In this document: one piece after another, positions 46,480 to 54,868 of the stretch | How the letters are laid out: each line of letters begins with the position of its first letter | How positions within the stretch are numbered: the stretch's first letter is position 1 | Assembly: GCF_016918855.1 (NCBI RefSeq) | Contig: NZ_JADKYB010000024.1 | Span: 88,449-152,448, forward strand | Origin: Actinacidiphila acididurans | Lineage (GTDB): Bacteria; Actinomycetota; Actinomycetes; Streptomycetales; Streptomycetaceae | Direction: 5' to 3' | DNA: 64,000 nucleotides | Program-made: the position numbers and the translations under genes | Notes under the pieces: generated by a model | The model's database searches: none | Seen by the model: only the letters and a program-made list of their open reading frames with translations | What the model was told of the DNA's origin: nothing

Positions 46480-46941
46480 ATGGAAGAAACCCGCACCAAG
46501 CGCACGTCGGACTCGGCGAACCCCGAGGTGATCTCCGCGATCCAGCAGCTCAACAGGGCGATCCACTCCGCCGGCGTCGACCCGCGCCTGCTGTCGCTGG
46601 TCCACCTGCGCGCGAGCCAGATCAACGGCTGCAGCCCGTGCGTGCACGCCTCGATCCAGTCGGCGAAGAAGCAGGGGGAGAGCGACGAGCGGCTGCACAG
46701 CGTGGCCGCGTGGCGCGAGACCCCCTTCTTCAGCGACGAGGAACGGGCGGCGCTTCAGCTCGCAGAGGCCGCCACCCGGCTCCAGGACGGCGCCGCCGGG
46801 GTGACCGACGAGATCTGGGACGACGCCACCGACCACTTCGACGAGAAGCAGCTGAACGCGATCATCCTGGAAATCGCGCTGACCAACTTCTTCAACCGCA
46901 TCAACCGCACGGTCCGGGAGCAGGCGGGGAAGAGCTGGTGA
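46480..46941 (+). CDS. carboxymuconolactone decarboxylase / AhpD-like protein
   Basis: 153 residues with the CMD-fold core LVHLRASQINGCSPCVHASIQ. In most relatives the redox pair is CxxC followed by xxxH; here the two cysteines are present but the position three after the second Cys holds Ser, and a His sits two after it. The ATG at 46480 has GGAGGG 7 bases upstream, better than the ATG at 46465. Known: such genes next to ECF41 factors are their target. Peroxidase-like or thiol redox activity is likely but not proven. Confidence 0.9.
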   Translation: MEETRTKRTSDSANPEVISAIQQLNRAIHSAGVDPRLLSLVHLRASQINGCSPCVHASIQSAKKQGESDERLHSVAAWRETPFFSDEERAALQLAEAATRLQDGAAGVTDEIWDDATDHFDEKQLNAIILEIALTNFFNRINRTVREQAGKSW

Positions 46942-46988
46942 GCTGAGCCGAACGCCGCATCCGAAACGCGGGCGCCCGTCGTTCGTGG

Positions 46989-47795
46989 CTAGGCGCCGGC
47001 CGCGCGTCGGCCAAGGACCGGTTCGGCCAGCAGCCTTGCCGTACGGCAGAGGGTCTGGCCGTGCCGGGCGAAGAGTTCGTCACGCGAGTCGAAGTGGCCC
47101 AGGTCGGCGAGGACGTAGGCCGACAGATCGCACGGGGTGCCGTCCGCCGGGCAGAGCGTTACGCCGTCCCAATCGATCGCCGTCCTGGACAGCGCCTCGA
47201 AGAGCGTCTCCTTACCGAAATTGGCGAAGCCGTCGCTGTGGCTCAACTCGTCAAGGCTGCCGAAGAGTTCGGAGACGGTCAGCCAGGGCGCGGGGGAGTG
47301 GGCGGTCGGCGCCGGGCCGTTGAGCCGGAATTCCGGCCACGGCAGGACCACCCGGTCCGGGACGACCCGACGCAGCCGAGGGAACCGCGGATACCAGAAG
47401 GCACCGTCCACCAGCAACCCCCGTACGCGCGTGGGCACCCCGGACGCCCGCGCGACGGACTCCAGAACGGCCAGCCGCTGGCTGCACGATCCGCGGCCGC
47501 GGCGCAGGACCTCGGAGACCGGTCGCTCGTCCTGCACGGAGTACACCGGCCGCACTGTCGCGGCGATCAGGCGGTGGGCCCGGCGCAGTGCCGCTGTCCG
47601 GCGAACGGGATCCGACGCCTCGCCCATGTCCGCCGCCGCGTCGACCTGTTGGAGCAACGAGGCAACCCGTGGATGCGACCAATTGAGGATGGGCGTGGGT
47701 GCGCTGCTGCCGACCGCTGTCCCCGCCCCGGCCTTGCCTGCCCCGGCCGTACCCCCGCCGGACCGGCCGCGCGGAGTGAGAAGCGAGCTCGTCAT
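46989..47795 (-). CDS. transglutaminase-like domain protein
   Basis: 268 residues. The core RGRGSCSQRLAVLESVARASGVPTRVRG contains the conserved Cys of transglutaminase-like cysteine proteases, with VDGAFWYPRFP and a later DLGHFDSRDELF region. The first 30 residues are Gly/Ala-rich. The ATG at 47795 has AGAGGA 8 bases upstream; the longer frame lacks support. Its function in Streptomyces is unknown; peptidase or transamidase activity is possible. There is no clear operon partner. Confidence 0.7.
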   Translation of the reverse strand: MTSSLLTPRGRSGGGTAGAGKAGAGTAVGSSAPTPILNWSHPRVASLLQQVDAAADMGEASDPVRRTAALRRAHRLIAATVRPVYSVQDERPVSEVLRRGRGSCSQRLAVLESVARASGVPTRVRGLLVDGAFWYPRFPRLRRVVPDRVVLPWPEFRLNGPAPTAHSPAPWLTVSELFGSLDELSHSDGFANFGKETLFEALSRTAIDWDGVTLCPADGTPCDLSAYVLADLGHFDSRDELFARHGQTLCRTARLLAEPVLGRRAAGA

Positions 47796-48026
47796 GCCCA
47801 CGGTCCTCTCGTCCAGAGCCTGTTGCGGGCGCGCACCCAGCATGCCCGCAAAACTGAACGTGTTCAACCCTGCCCGTACGGGCTGCCCGACTACCGGCAA
47901 GCCGCACCTGCTGAACGGTCCCGGCGCCCGAACTCAGCGGGTCTGCTGCGACGCGACATAGCGTCAGAAGCACCATTCAGGTGTGCCGGCCCCCCGGACC
48001 CTTGACCCACCCCGGCAGCCGCCCCT

Positions 48027-48467
48027 TCACTCACCGAGCACCAGTCGCTCCAGCGCCGCCCGCGCCCGGGCGTCCGACTGCGCACGGGCGACGACAGCGC
48101 CGGCGAGCTCCCGTACCCACTCGTCCAGGGCCACCGGACGCCGGGAGAGGACGACACCGCGGACTTCCTTGCACACCTGACCCTGGGGACGGCCACCGGC
48201 GAGGTCGAGGACGAGTCGCTGTTCGCCGAGGACGACCTCGACGCGTTCGACACGGCCGTCGCGCCCGGCGAGGCGGTCGGCCATGCTGCGTTTCCGGGCC
48301 ACGGTGACGGAGTCCGGCGGAAGGGCGTCGGCCAGGGTCGTGGTGAGCACCCGGGCGTAGACCTCCAGGTCGGCGGCGTCTCGGCGCAGCGCGGCCGTCA
48401 GGAGGTCGATGGAGTCGGTTGCCCCGGTGGCGGGGTCGAACGGTGCGGGGTCGTTCGGCGAGGTCAT
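48027..48467 (-). CDS. hypothetical protein linked to YbjQ-like genes
   Basis: 146 residues, mostly helical and charged, with DSIDLLTAALRRDAADLEVYARVL and a C-terminal half rich in Arg and Val (VERVEVVLGEQRLVLDLAGG). No known enzyme motif is seen. It follows the YbjQ-like gene by about 50 bases on the same strand, so it is probably the last gene of that operon. The ATG starts the conserved frame. It may act with the YbjQ-like proteins. Confidence 0.7.
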   Translation of the reverse strand: MTSPNDPAPFDPATGATDSIDLLTAALRRDAADLEVYARVLTTTLADALPPDSVTVARKRSMADRLAGRDGRVERVEVVLGEQRLVLDLAGGRPQGQVCKEVRGVVLSRRPVALDEWVRELAGAVVARAQSDARARAALERLVLGE

Positions 48468-48517
48468 CGTGGTGTCTCTCGTGTGGGTGCCTGCTGCGAG
48501 CCTGCTGGGCGGGGCGC

Positions 48518-49228
48518 TCAGCCGTCCAGGCCCAGGACGAGGGCCGGACGTTCGATGACGTGGTCGTCGCGGAGCGGCCGTACGGCTGTGCCGATCGCGA
48601 AGAACTCGGTGGTGTGACCGCCCCAGCGGTGGTTGTGCGCGTTGAGTTGCACGCCGACCACGCCCTCCGCGCGCAGTTCCTCCGCCTCGCGCTGCATCCG
48701 CTCCATGGCCAGCTCCCGCGCGTCGTACAGCGCCTGCGTGAACTGCTCGATCTCCACGTTCTGGCCGATGTTGGAGAGCATCTGCCCCATCTTCCGGTGC
48801 GCGATGTGGTAGACGCACGTACCCATCACCATGCCCAGCGGGGCGTAGCCGGCGCGGATGAGTGTCCAGAAGTCCTGGCCGTTGAGGTCCGAGGTGAACG
48901 GCTGGCCCTTGAGGTTGCGCCAGCTGCCGCCGTTGCCGCCCGGCGCGGGATGATCGGCTTTGACGGCCGTGCCGATCGCGATGAACTCCGCGATGTCGTT
49001 GCCGAAGTCGCGGGCCTCGACACTCAGCCGTACACCGACGATGCCGTCCGCGCCCAGTTGCGCCGCTTCGGCCTCCATACGCGTCATCGCCAGCTCGCGG
49101 GCCTGGTACATCGCCTGGCTGAGTGTGGTCAGTTCCTGGTTCTTGCCCCATCGGCCGAGCTGGATGCCGACGTGATAGATGGAGCTGCCCAGCACGAGAC
49201 CGATGGGCCGGAATCCCGCCTCGCGCAC
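48518..49228 (-). CDS. YbjQ-like (DUF74) double-domain protein, start codon problem
   Basis: Two YbjQ-like repeats: the first from GLVLGSSIYHVG to EFIAIGTAV, the second from GMVMGTCVYHI to EFFAIGTAV, each with a helix such as ARELAMTRMEAEAAQLGADGIVGVRL. The coordinates start at the only GTG. The coding frame clearly continues upstream to about 49320 (AELQPGKPGSIFTSDLSVNEFLLV), and this stretch matches the repeat 2 segment FTSDLNGQDFWTLIRAGY, so it is real. No start codon exists in that part. An ATG at 49322 in a neighbouring frame would fit if one base were removed. YbjQ proteins form pentamers; their role is unclear. Confidence 0.75.
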   Translation of the reverse strand: MREAGFRPIGLVLGSSIYHVGIQLGRWGKNQELTTLSQAMYQARELAMTRMEAEAAQLGADGIVGVRLSVEARDFGNDIAEFIAIGTAVKADHPAPGGNGGSWRNLKGQPFTSDLNGQDFWTLIRAGYAPLGMVMGTCVYHIAHRKMGQMLSNIGQNVEIEQFTQALYDARELAMERMQREAEELRAEGVVGVQLNAHNHRWGGHTTEFFAIGTAVRPLRDDHVIERPALVLGLDG

Positions 49229-49335
49229 CAGCAGGAACTCGTTGACCGACAGGTCACTGGTGAAGATCGAACCCGGCTTGCCCGGCTGCAGTTCGGCCAG
49301 CCGCGGAGTTGAAGTCGGTCATGTACGGGTTCCCC

Positions 49336-50274
49336 TCATCGCATGTCGGGGCCGGCCGGGCGCGTGGCCCGCCGGCGTCGTTCCGGGTCGAGCGGCATCA
49401 CGGTGAGGACGCGGGGCGGCTGCTCGCGTACGGCGAAGCGGGCGACGCTCGTACCCACCAGCGTCGCCTCGGCCAGGTGGTCCTCCTGGTCCTTGTTGCC
49501 GCTGCGGATGCAGGGTTCGCTCCACACGCGCAGGTCGCCCGCGGCGAGGATCACGCCGTCACCGCCCCGTCGCCCGCTCTGGGCCCTCAGATCGGCCCTG
49601 GCGTCGGAGCGTACGTCGTGCACGAGCTCGGTCCAGCCGCTGACCTCGGTGTTGCGCCACGAGCTGCGCTGCGATCGGGTGCGGTAGTCGTCGTGCCGCA
49701 CGCCGATGGACATCCCGTACAGCAGCTCGACGGGGACCCATCCGGCGGTCACCAGCTTCGCGAACCCCCGGCCGTCGAGGTGGCACGTGAACGGCTGCGG
49801 TGCCCGTACCGCCCCGGCGGCGCGCACCGCGGTGCCGATCACCTGGAATTCAAGGCAGTTCGGCTGCGCCACGAAGGGCGCCACCGTCAACTGCGCCGCG
49901 ACGACGCCGTCGCCGCCGAGGGCCGCGCACTCCGCGCTCATCCGCCCGAGCGCCGTACGGCGCGCCTTGTCCAGCACCTCGACGAGCGCGGCCGACGGGG
50001 CGCCGCGTCCGGAGAGCGCGACACGCGCGTGTCTGCCGGAGCCGGACCACCTGCTCGTGAACTGGCAGTCGTGATAGCCCCAATACCGGCCGCGGCGGCC
50101 GACGTGATAAACAGCCGACCCCATGACCTGGCCCACCGGCTCGAACCCCACAGCCCGCAAAGCCGCGAACTCCCCGGTGGACAGCGCCGAGGACCACGTC
50201 CCACTGCTCCGCGCCTCCGCCACGCGCGCGGCCGCCCCCGGCGGCAACCCGGCCCCTGCCCATTCCCCGCTCAT
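49336..50274 (-). CDS. YbjQ-like (DUF74) double-domain protein
   Basis: About 312 residues, again with two YbjQ-like repeats: GQVMGSAVYHVG to EFQVIGTAV, and ELLYGMSIGVRHDD to EATLVGTSV. The linker TSALxxGEFAALRAVGFEPVG resembles the start region of its neighbour. An ATG at 50274 and a GTG at 50280 are both possible; GGGGA lies upstream. It is the first gene of a three-gene set with the next YbjQ-like protein and a helical protein. The function is unknown. Confidence 0.8.
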   Translation of the reverse strand: MSGEWAGAGLPPGAAARVAEARSSGTWSSALSTGEFAALRAVGFEPVGQVMGSAVYHVGRRGRYWGYHDCQFTSRWSGSGRHARVALSGRGAPSAALVEVLDKARRTALGRMSAECAALGGDGVVAAQLTVAPFVAQPNCLEFQVIGTAVRAAGAVRAPQPFTCHLDGRGFAKLVTAGWVPVELLYGMSIGVRHDDYRTRSQRSSWRNTEVSGWTELVHDVRSDARADLRAQSGRRGGDGVILAAGDLRVWSEPCIRSGNKDQEDHLAEATLVGTSVARFAVREQPPRVLTVMPLDPERRRRATRPAGPDMR

Positions 50275-50450
50275 GCCCACCGTCTTCCCCGTCCCGGCCC
50301 CCGCCGAGCCCCACCCACAGCGGCCCGGAGTCTACGCCCGCCCCCCAAGCCGCCCTCGGGTAGGTGGGGCGCCACCTTGCAGTGGTAGCAGCGCAAGAAC
50401 TCGTTGTCCTGGCGGTACCACTCGTGGTCGCCGCAGTCCCCGGCGCGAGC

Positions 50451-50921
50451 TCAGTCCTGGGGGCTCGGCGGGGCGTCGGGGACGGATGCGCGGAGGGTGG
50501 AGAGGAGGTCGAGGAGGGTGGTGCGTTGGGTCGGGGTGAGGGTTGCGGTCGCCGTGGACAGGGCGGCGCGGTCGATCTCCTCGGCGCGGGCGTGGACGGT
50601 GCGGCCGGTCGGGGTGAGGGTCAGCAGGTAGGCGCGGCGGTCGGTGGGGTGGCGGGCCCGCTCGACCAGGCCCTCCCGCTCCAGTGCGTCGACCAGGGAC
50701 GTGACGGTACGCGGGGCGACGTCCAGCGCCTCGCCGAGATCGCGCATGCGCAGCGGCTCGGTCGTCGTGGCCAGCGCCCGCAGCAGCCGCAGGCGGGACA
50801 CGGACAGGCCGTGGGAGCGCAGTTGCGCGTCGACGTACGTGCGCAACCGCACCGTCGTACGGAAAAGGTCGTCGACCAGGACGTCGCTGCTGCGGGTCTC
50901 CACCACGGTGTTCCGCCTCAC
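50451..50921 (-). CDS. MarR-family regulator
   Basis: 156 residues with a winged helix: LRMRDLGEALDVAPRTVTSLVDALEREGLVERARHPTDRRAYLLTLT is the recognition helix and wing. It diverges from a DHA2-family efflux gene, and the 121-base gap holds a palindrome with three half-sites. It probably represses the pump and itself and is released by a small ligand. The start may be the GTG at 50921 or a GTG five or six codons later that has AGGCGG before it. Confidence 0.9.
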   Translation of the reverse strand: MRRNTVVETRSSDVLVDDLFRTTVRLRTYVDAQLRSHGLSVSRLRLLRALATTTEPLRMRDLGEALDVAPRTVTSLVDALEREGLVERARHPTDRRAYLLTLTPTGRTVHARAEEIDRAALSTATATLTPTQRTTLLDLLSTLRASVPDAPPSPQD

Positions 50922-50953
50922 TCCCTCTACGAGCTCTCACCCGTTGTGTGTCG

Positions 50954-50973
50954 ACTCATAGTGAGTAGACTCA
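50954..50973. promoter_or_regulatory. probable MarR operator with three half-sites
   Basis: ACTCA-TAG-TGAGT (50954-50966) runs directly into TGAGT-AG-ACTCA (50962-50973), so three half-sites form two overlapping perfect palindromes. It sits in the divergent promoter between the MarR gene and the DHA2 pump. Confidence 0.7.
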
Positions 50974-51042
50974 GCATATCGGCTGCGCGCCGACACCCCC
51001 GTATGTCCGCAGACCGCCCCGGGCCCCCGGAGAAGGAGGACC

Positions 51043-52512
51043 ATGCCCGGCCGCCGTATCGACCAGCGCCTGGTCGTACCCGTCATGTTCGTCGCCACCT
51101 TCTTCCTCGTGGTGATGGACGGTGCCATCACCACCGTCGCGTTGCCGTCCATCGCCCACCAGTTCGGCGTGTCGGCCGCCGGCAGCGACAGCGTCGCCGT
51201 GGTGTACCCGGTGTGCGTGGGCATCACCATCCCCCTGTCCGGCTGGCTCGGCGACCGCTTCGGCGGCAAGCCGGTGCTGATCGGTGCGATGGGGCTGTTC
51301 ACCGTAGCGTCCGCGCTCTGCGGGATCGCGGGCAGCCTCGGCCAACTCACCCTCTACCGCGGCCTCCAGGGCCTGGCCGGCGGGCTGCTCACGCCGGTGG
51401 CCGCCGCGATGCTCTTCCGTACGTTCACGCCCGCCGAGCGGGTACGGGCCTCGCGCGTCATGACCATCCCGCAGCAGATCGCGCCCGCCGTCGCGCCCAT
51501 GCTCGGCGGCGTGCTCGTCGACAGCCTCTCGTGGCGCTGGGTCTTCTACGTCAACCTGCCGTTCGGCGTGGCTGCCTGCCTCTTCGGCCTGCTCTTCCTC
51601 GACAACTCCCGCCAGCCCGGGCCCGGGAAGCTCGACATCCCCGGCCTCGTACTGTCCGCCGCCGCGATGTCGCTGCTGATGTACGGGGTGTGCGAGGGCG
51701 CCCGGCAGGGCTGGTCGTCGCCGGTGATCGCCGGCAGCCTCGCCGCCGCGGCCGTACTGGTGGTGGCGACCATCGTGGTCGAACTCCGCACGCCCGCGCC
51801 GGCGTTGCGGCTGCGGCTGTTCAAGGACGCGCTCTTCAGGGACACCAAGGTGATCGGTCTGATCGGCGTGGTGCCGTTCATGGGTGCGATGTACGCGGCG
51901 CCGCTGTTCATCCAGGAGGCCCAGGGCGGCTCCGCCCTGCACTCCGGCACCAGCACCTTCACCGAGGCCATCGGCGTACTGCTGACCGTGCAGGTCGCGT
52001 CGCGGTTCTACGACAGGGTGGGCCCGCGGCTGATCATCGCGGGCGGACTCCTGTGCGTCACCGTGGTGCTGGGCTTCATGACGAGCGTGGACGCCGGGAC
52101 GGGGGCGTGGGCGATGCGGCTCTACATGTTCCTGCTGGGGCTCGGCATGGGTGCGGTCTTCATGCCGGTCACGGTCGCCTCGTTCAGCACGATCCCCAAG
52201 GAGGACGTGGGCCAGGCGTCCACCCTCACCAGCGTGATCACCCAGCTCGGGATGGCCCTGGCACCGGCGCTGGTGGCGACCCTGCTCATCGCCGGCACCC
52301 CGCACGGCCTGCACACCGCGCCGCCCTCCACGTACCGGACCGTCTACCTGGTGCTCGCCGTGATGTGCGCGGTGGCCACCCTCTTCACCCTGAAGCTGCA
52401 CGACGCCCCGGCCCGCAACGACCCGCCCCCACCCCGGAGCCCACGCGTGCAGCGTGTTTCCCGCCGGAGGCGTGCCGGAGCGGCGGCCGAGGCGGGGGGA
52501 CCGCAGGGCTGA
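51043..52512 (+). CDS. DHA2-family MFS drug exporter (EmrB/QacA type)
   Basis: 489 residues with about 14 hydrophobic helices. LSGWLGDRFGGKPVLIGAMGLF is the MFS A motif; YRGLQGLAGGLLTPVAAAMLFR and a WRWVFYVNLPFG motif are typical of EmrB/QacA proton antiporters. The C-terminus is a basic tail. The ATG has GGAGAAGGAGG just upstream. It is divergent from, and probably repressed by, the MarR gene. The substrates are unknown small molecules. Confidence 0.92.
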   Translation: MPGRRIDQRLVVPVMFVATFFLVVMDGAITTVALPSIAHQFGVSAAGSDSVAVVYPVCVGITIPLSGWLGDRFGGKPVLIGAMGLFTVASALCGIAGSLGQLTLYRGLQGLAGGLLTPVAAAMLFRTFTPAERVRASRVMTIPQQIAPAVAPMLGGVLVDSLSWRWVFYVNLPFGVAACLFGLLFLDNSRQPGPGKLDIPGLVLSAAAMSLLMYGVCEGARQGWSSPVIAGSLAAAAVLVVATIVVELRTPAPALRLRLFKDALFRDTKVIGLIGVVPFMGAMYAAPLFIQEAQGGSALHSGTSTFTEAIGVLLTVQVASRFYDRVGPRLIIAGGLLCVTVVLGFMTSVDAGTGAWAMRLYMFLLGLGMGAVFMPVTVASFSTIPKEDVGQASTLTSVITQLGMALAPALVATLLIAGTPHGLHTAPPSTYRTVYLVLAVMCAVATLFTLKLHDAPARNDPPPPRSPRVQRVSRRRRAGAAAEAGGPQG

Positions 52513-52598
52513 GGGGTACGCGTGGGGCGGCCCGTGACGCGATGGCCGGGCACCGCCCGGGGGAGGGTCCGGCCATCGCGTTTCGGTGGGGCTGTCGG

Positions 52599-53423
52599 TC
52601 AGCTCTGGATGAACGCGAGCAGGTCCGCGTTGATGACGTCGGCCTGCGTGGTGATCATGCCGTGCGGGAAGCCCGCGTAGGTCTTGAGGGTGCCGTTCGG
52701 GAGCAGTTCGGCCGACAGGGGGCCGGAGTCGGCGTAGGGGACGATCTGGTCGTCGTCGCCGTGCATGACCAGGACCGGGATCGTGATCTTCTTCAGGTCC
52801 TCGGTGAAGTCGGTCTGGCTGAAGGCGACGATGCCGTCGTAGTGGGCCTTCGCTCCGCCGGTCATGCCCTGCCGCCACCAGTTCTGGATGACGGCCTCGT
52901 CGGGCTGCACGCTGTCCCGGTTGAACCCGTAGAACGGGCCGGCGGGCAGGTCGCGGTAGAACGAGGTACGGCGGGTCGCCGTCTGCACCTGGAGGTCGTC
53001 GAAGACGCTCTTGGGCAGGCCGCCCGGGTTGGCGTCGGTCTGCACCATCAGCGGCGGCACGGCGCTGATGATCGCGGCCTTGGCCGCCCGGTTCTGCCCG
53101 TGCCGGGCCAGGTAGTGCACGACCTCGCCGCCACCGGTCGAGTGGCCGACGTGGATCGCGTCGTGCAGGTCCAGGTGCTCGACCACCGCGGCCAGGTCAT
53201 CGGCGTAGTGGTCCATGTCATGACCGTCGGCGACCTGGGCGGAGCGCCCGTGGCCGCGCCGGTCGTGGGCGACCACGCGGAACCCGTGGTTCAGGAAGAA
53301 CATCATCTGGGGGTCCCAGTCGTCGGACGACAGCGGCCAACCGTGGCTGAACACCACCGGCCGGCCCGACCCCCAGTCCTTGTAGAAAATCTCCGTGCCG
53401 TCGCGCGTCGTCACGAAACCCAT
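52599..53423 (-). CDS. alpha/beta hydrolase, non-heme chloroperoxidase-like
   Basis: 274 residues. FYKDWGSGRPVVFSHGWPLSSDDWD, DRRGHGRS, nucleophile GHSTGGGE (~98), the acid MHGDDDQIVP and His in FPHGM are complete. This set is typical of Streptomyces bromo/chloroperoxidase-like esterases. The ATG at 53423 has GGGAGA nearby; the longer frame begins in non-homologous sequence. It diverges from the LLM oxidoreductase gene. Its physiological substrate is unknown. Confidence 0.9.
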   Translation of the reverse strand: MGFVTTRDGTEIFYKDWGSGRPVVFSHGWPLSSDDWDPQMMFFLNHGFRVVAHDRRGHGRSAQVADGHDMDHYADDLAAVVEHLDLHDAIHVGHSTGGGEVVHYLARHGQNRAAKAAIISAVPPLMVQTDANPGGLPKSVFDDLQVQTATRRTSFYRDLPAGPFYGFNRDSVQPDEAVIQNWWRQGMTGGAKAHYDGIVAFSQTDFTEDLKKITIPVLVMHGDDDQIVPYADSGPLSAELLPNGTLKTYAGFPHGMITTQADVINADLLAFIQS

Positions 53424-53770
53424 GACTCTCCCGATTGTTGTGCGGTGACCGTGGTGACCGTGTGAGTGCTGCCGACATGCCCACGCAACGCTGCTCGATT
53501 TGACGCGCAGCAATCACGGCAATTACTTGAAGTGAAATAATGGCCACTGAAAGCTTACCGTCCTGTGGCGGGCGCCGCAGCGGGGCTCGCCGTGCGACAC
53601 GTCAGCTTCTGCCCTGGTCGGCGTACGCGCGGCGGTTCGGCGGGGACCTGCCCGTTATGACCGTAAAGAGAATTCCGAATACGGAGGTTTCGCGGGCGAG
53701 GAAGCCCCTGATGCCTTTGCGGCCCGCCGCCGGCGGGAATCAAAGCGGGCTCTGGGACGCTGTCACGAGT
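53424..53770. other. intergenic region between divergent hydrolase and LLM genes
   Basis: 347 bases, more AT-rich than its surroundings, containing the promoter candidate at 53500-53533 and no convincing gene. A frame upstream of the LLM gene is open but shows no family resemblance. Confidence 0.5.
53500..53533 (+). promoter_or_regulatory. sigma70-like promoter with ACTTGAAGT palindrome
   Basis: TTGACG (53500-53505), a 17-base spacer and TTACTT (53523-53528). The palindrome ACTTGAAGT (53525-53533) overlaps the -10, as HxlR/MarR-type operators do. It faces the LLM gene 240 bases downstream. Confidence 0.4.
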
Positions 53771-54793
53771 GTGAAGAAGATCGGTTTTCTCTCGTTCGGG
53801 CACTGGTCGCCCAGTGTGCACTCGCAGACGCGCTCCGCTGCCGACTTCCTGCATCAGTCGATCGATCTCGCGGTCGCGGCGGAGGAGCTGGGGGTGGACG
53901 GCGCGTACTTCCGGGTGCACCACTTCGCGCAGCAGGCGGGGAGCCCGTTCCCACTGCTGTCGGCCATCGGGGCGCGTACGTCGAGGATCGAGATCGGCAC
54001 CGGCGTGATCGACATGCGGTACGAGAACCCGCTGTACATGGCGGAGACCGCCGGCGCCGCCGATCTCATCGCGGGTGGCAGGCTGCAGCTCGGCATCAGC
54101 CGTGGGTCACCGGAACAGGTGATCGACGGCTGGCGGTACTTCGGGTACGCGCCTGCGGACGGGGAGACCGGTGCGGACATGGCCCGCCGCCACACCGAAG
54201 CGTTCCTCGAGGTGATCAAGGGCCGGGGCTTCGCGCAGCCGAACCCGCGGCCCATGTTCCCCAATCCGCCGGGCCTGCTGCGCGTCGAGCCGTACTCCGA
54301 GGGGCTGCGCGATCGGATCTGGTGGGGCTCGGGCTCGAACGCGACCGCGGTCTGGGCGGCGCAGTTGGGGATGAACCTGCAGAGTTCCACGCTCAAGGAC
54401 GACGAGACGGGCGAGCCGTTGCACGTCCAGCAGCGCAAGCAGATCGAGGCGTACCGCGCGGCGTACAAGGAGGCCGGTCATGAGCGCGAGCCGCGGGTGT
54501 CGGTCAGCCGGAGCATCTTCGCGCTGACCAGCGACACGGACCGGGCCTATTTCGGCCGCGACCGCAACTCGCGCGACCAGGTCGGCATGATCGACGACAC
54601 GACCAGGGCGATCTTCGGCCGCTCCTACGCCGCCGAGCCGGACGAACTGGTGAAGCTGCTCCAGGAGGACGAGGCGATCCAGGCCGCGGACACCCTGCTG
54701 CTCACCGTCCCGAACCAGCTCGGGGTCGACTACAACGCCCACGTCCTGGAGAGCATCCTCACCCACGTGGCCCCGGACCTCGGCTGGCGCTGA
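53771..54793 (+). CDS. LLM-class flavin-dependent oxidoreductase
   Basis: 340 residues of the luciferase-like monooxygenase fold: KKIGFLSFGHWSP at the start, FLHQSIDLAVAAEELGVDGAYFRVHHF, RTSRIEIGTGVIDMRYENPLYMAE and LQLGISRGSPEQV. The GTG at 53771 opens the conserved strand, and the longer frame adds unrelated sequence. It probably uses FMNH2 or F420. It is a single gene, with a promoter candidate at 53500. Confidence 0.88.
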   Translation: MKKIGFLSFGHWSPSVHSQTRSAADFLHQSIDLAVAAEELGVDGAYFRVHHFAQQAGSPFPLLSAIGARTSRIEIGTGVIDMRYENPLYMAETAGAADLIAGGRLQLGISRGSPEQVIDGWRYFGYAPADGETGADMARRHTEAFLEVIKGRGFAQPNPRPMFPNPPGLLRVEPYSEGLRDRIWWGSGSNATAVWAAQLGMNLQSSTLKDDETGEPLHVQQRKQIEAYRAAYKEAGHEREPRVSVSRSIFALTSDTDRAYFGRDRNSRDQVGMIDDTTRAIFGRSYAAEPDELVKLLQEDEAIQAADTLLLTVPNQLGVDYNAHVLESILTHVAPDLGWR

Positions 54794-54868
54794 CCCCCCC
54801 TGCGAATGTACGTACGGGCCGGAGCGGTGGGCGCTCCGGCCCGGGGGCCGCTGCTCCGGTCACTCCGG

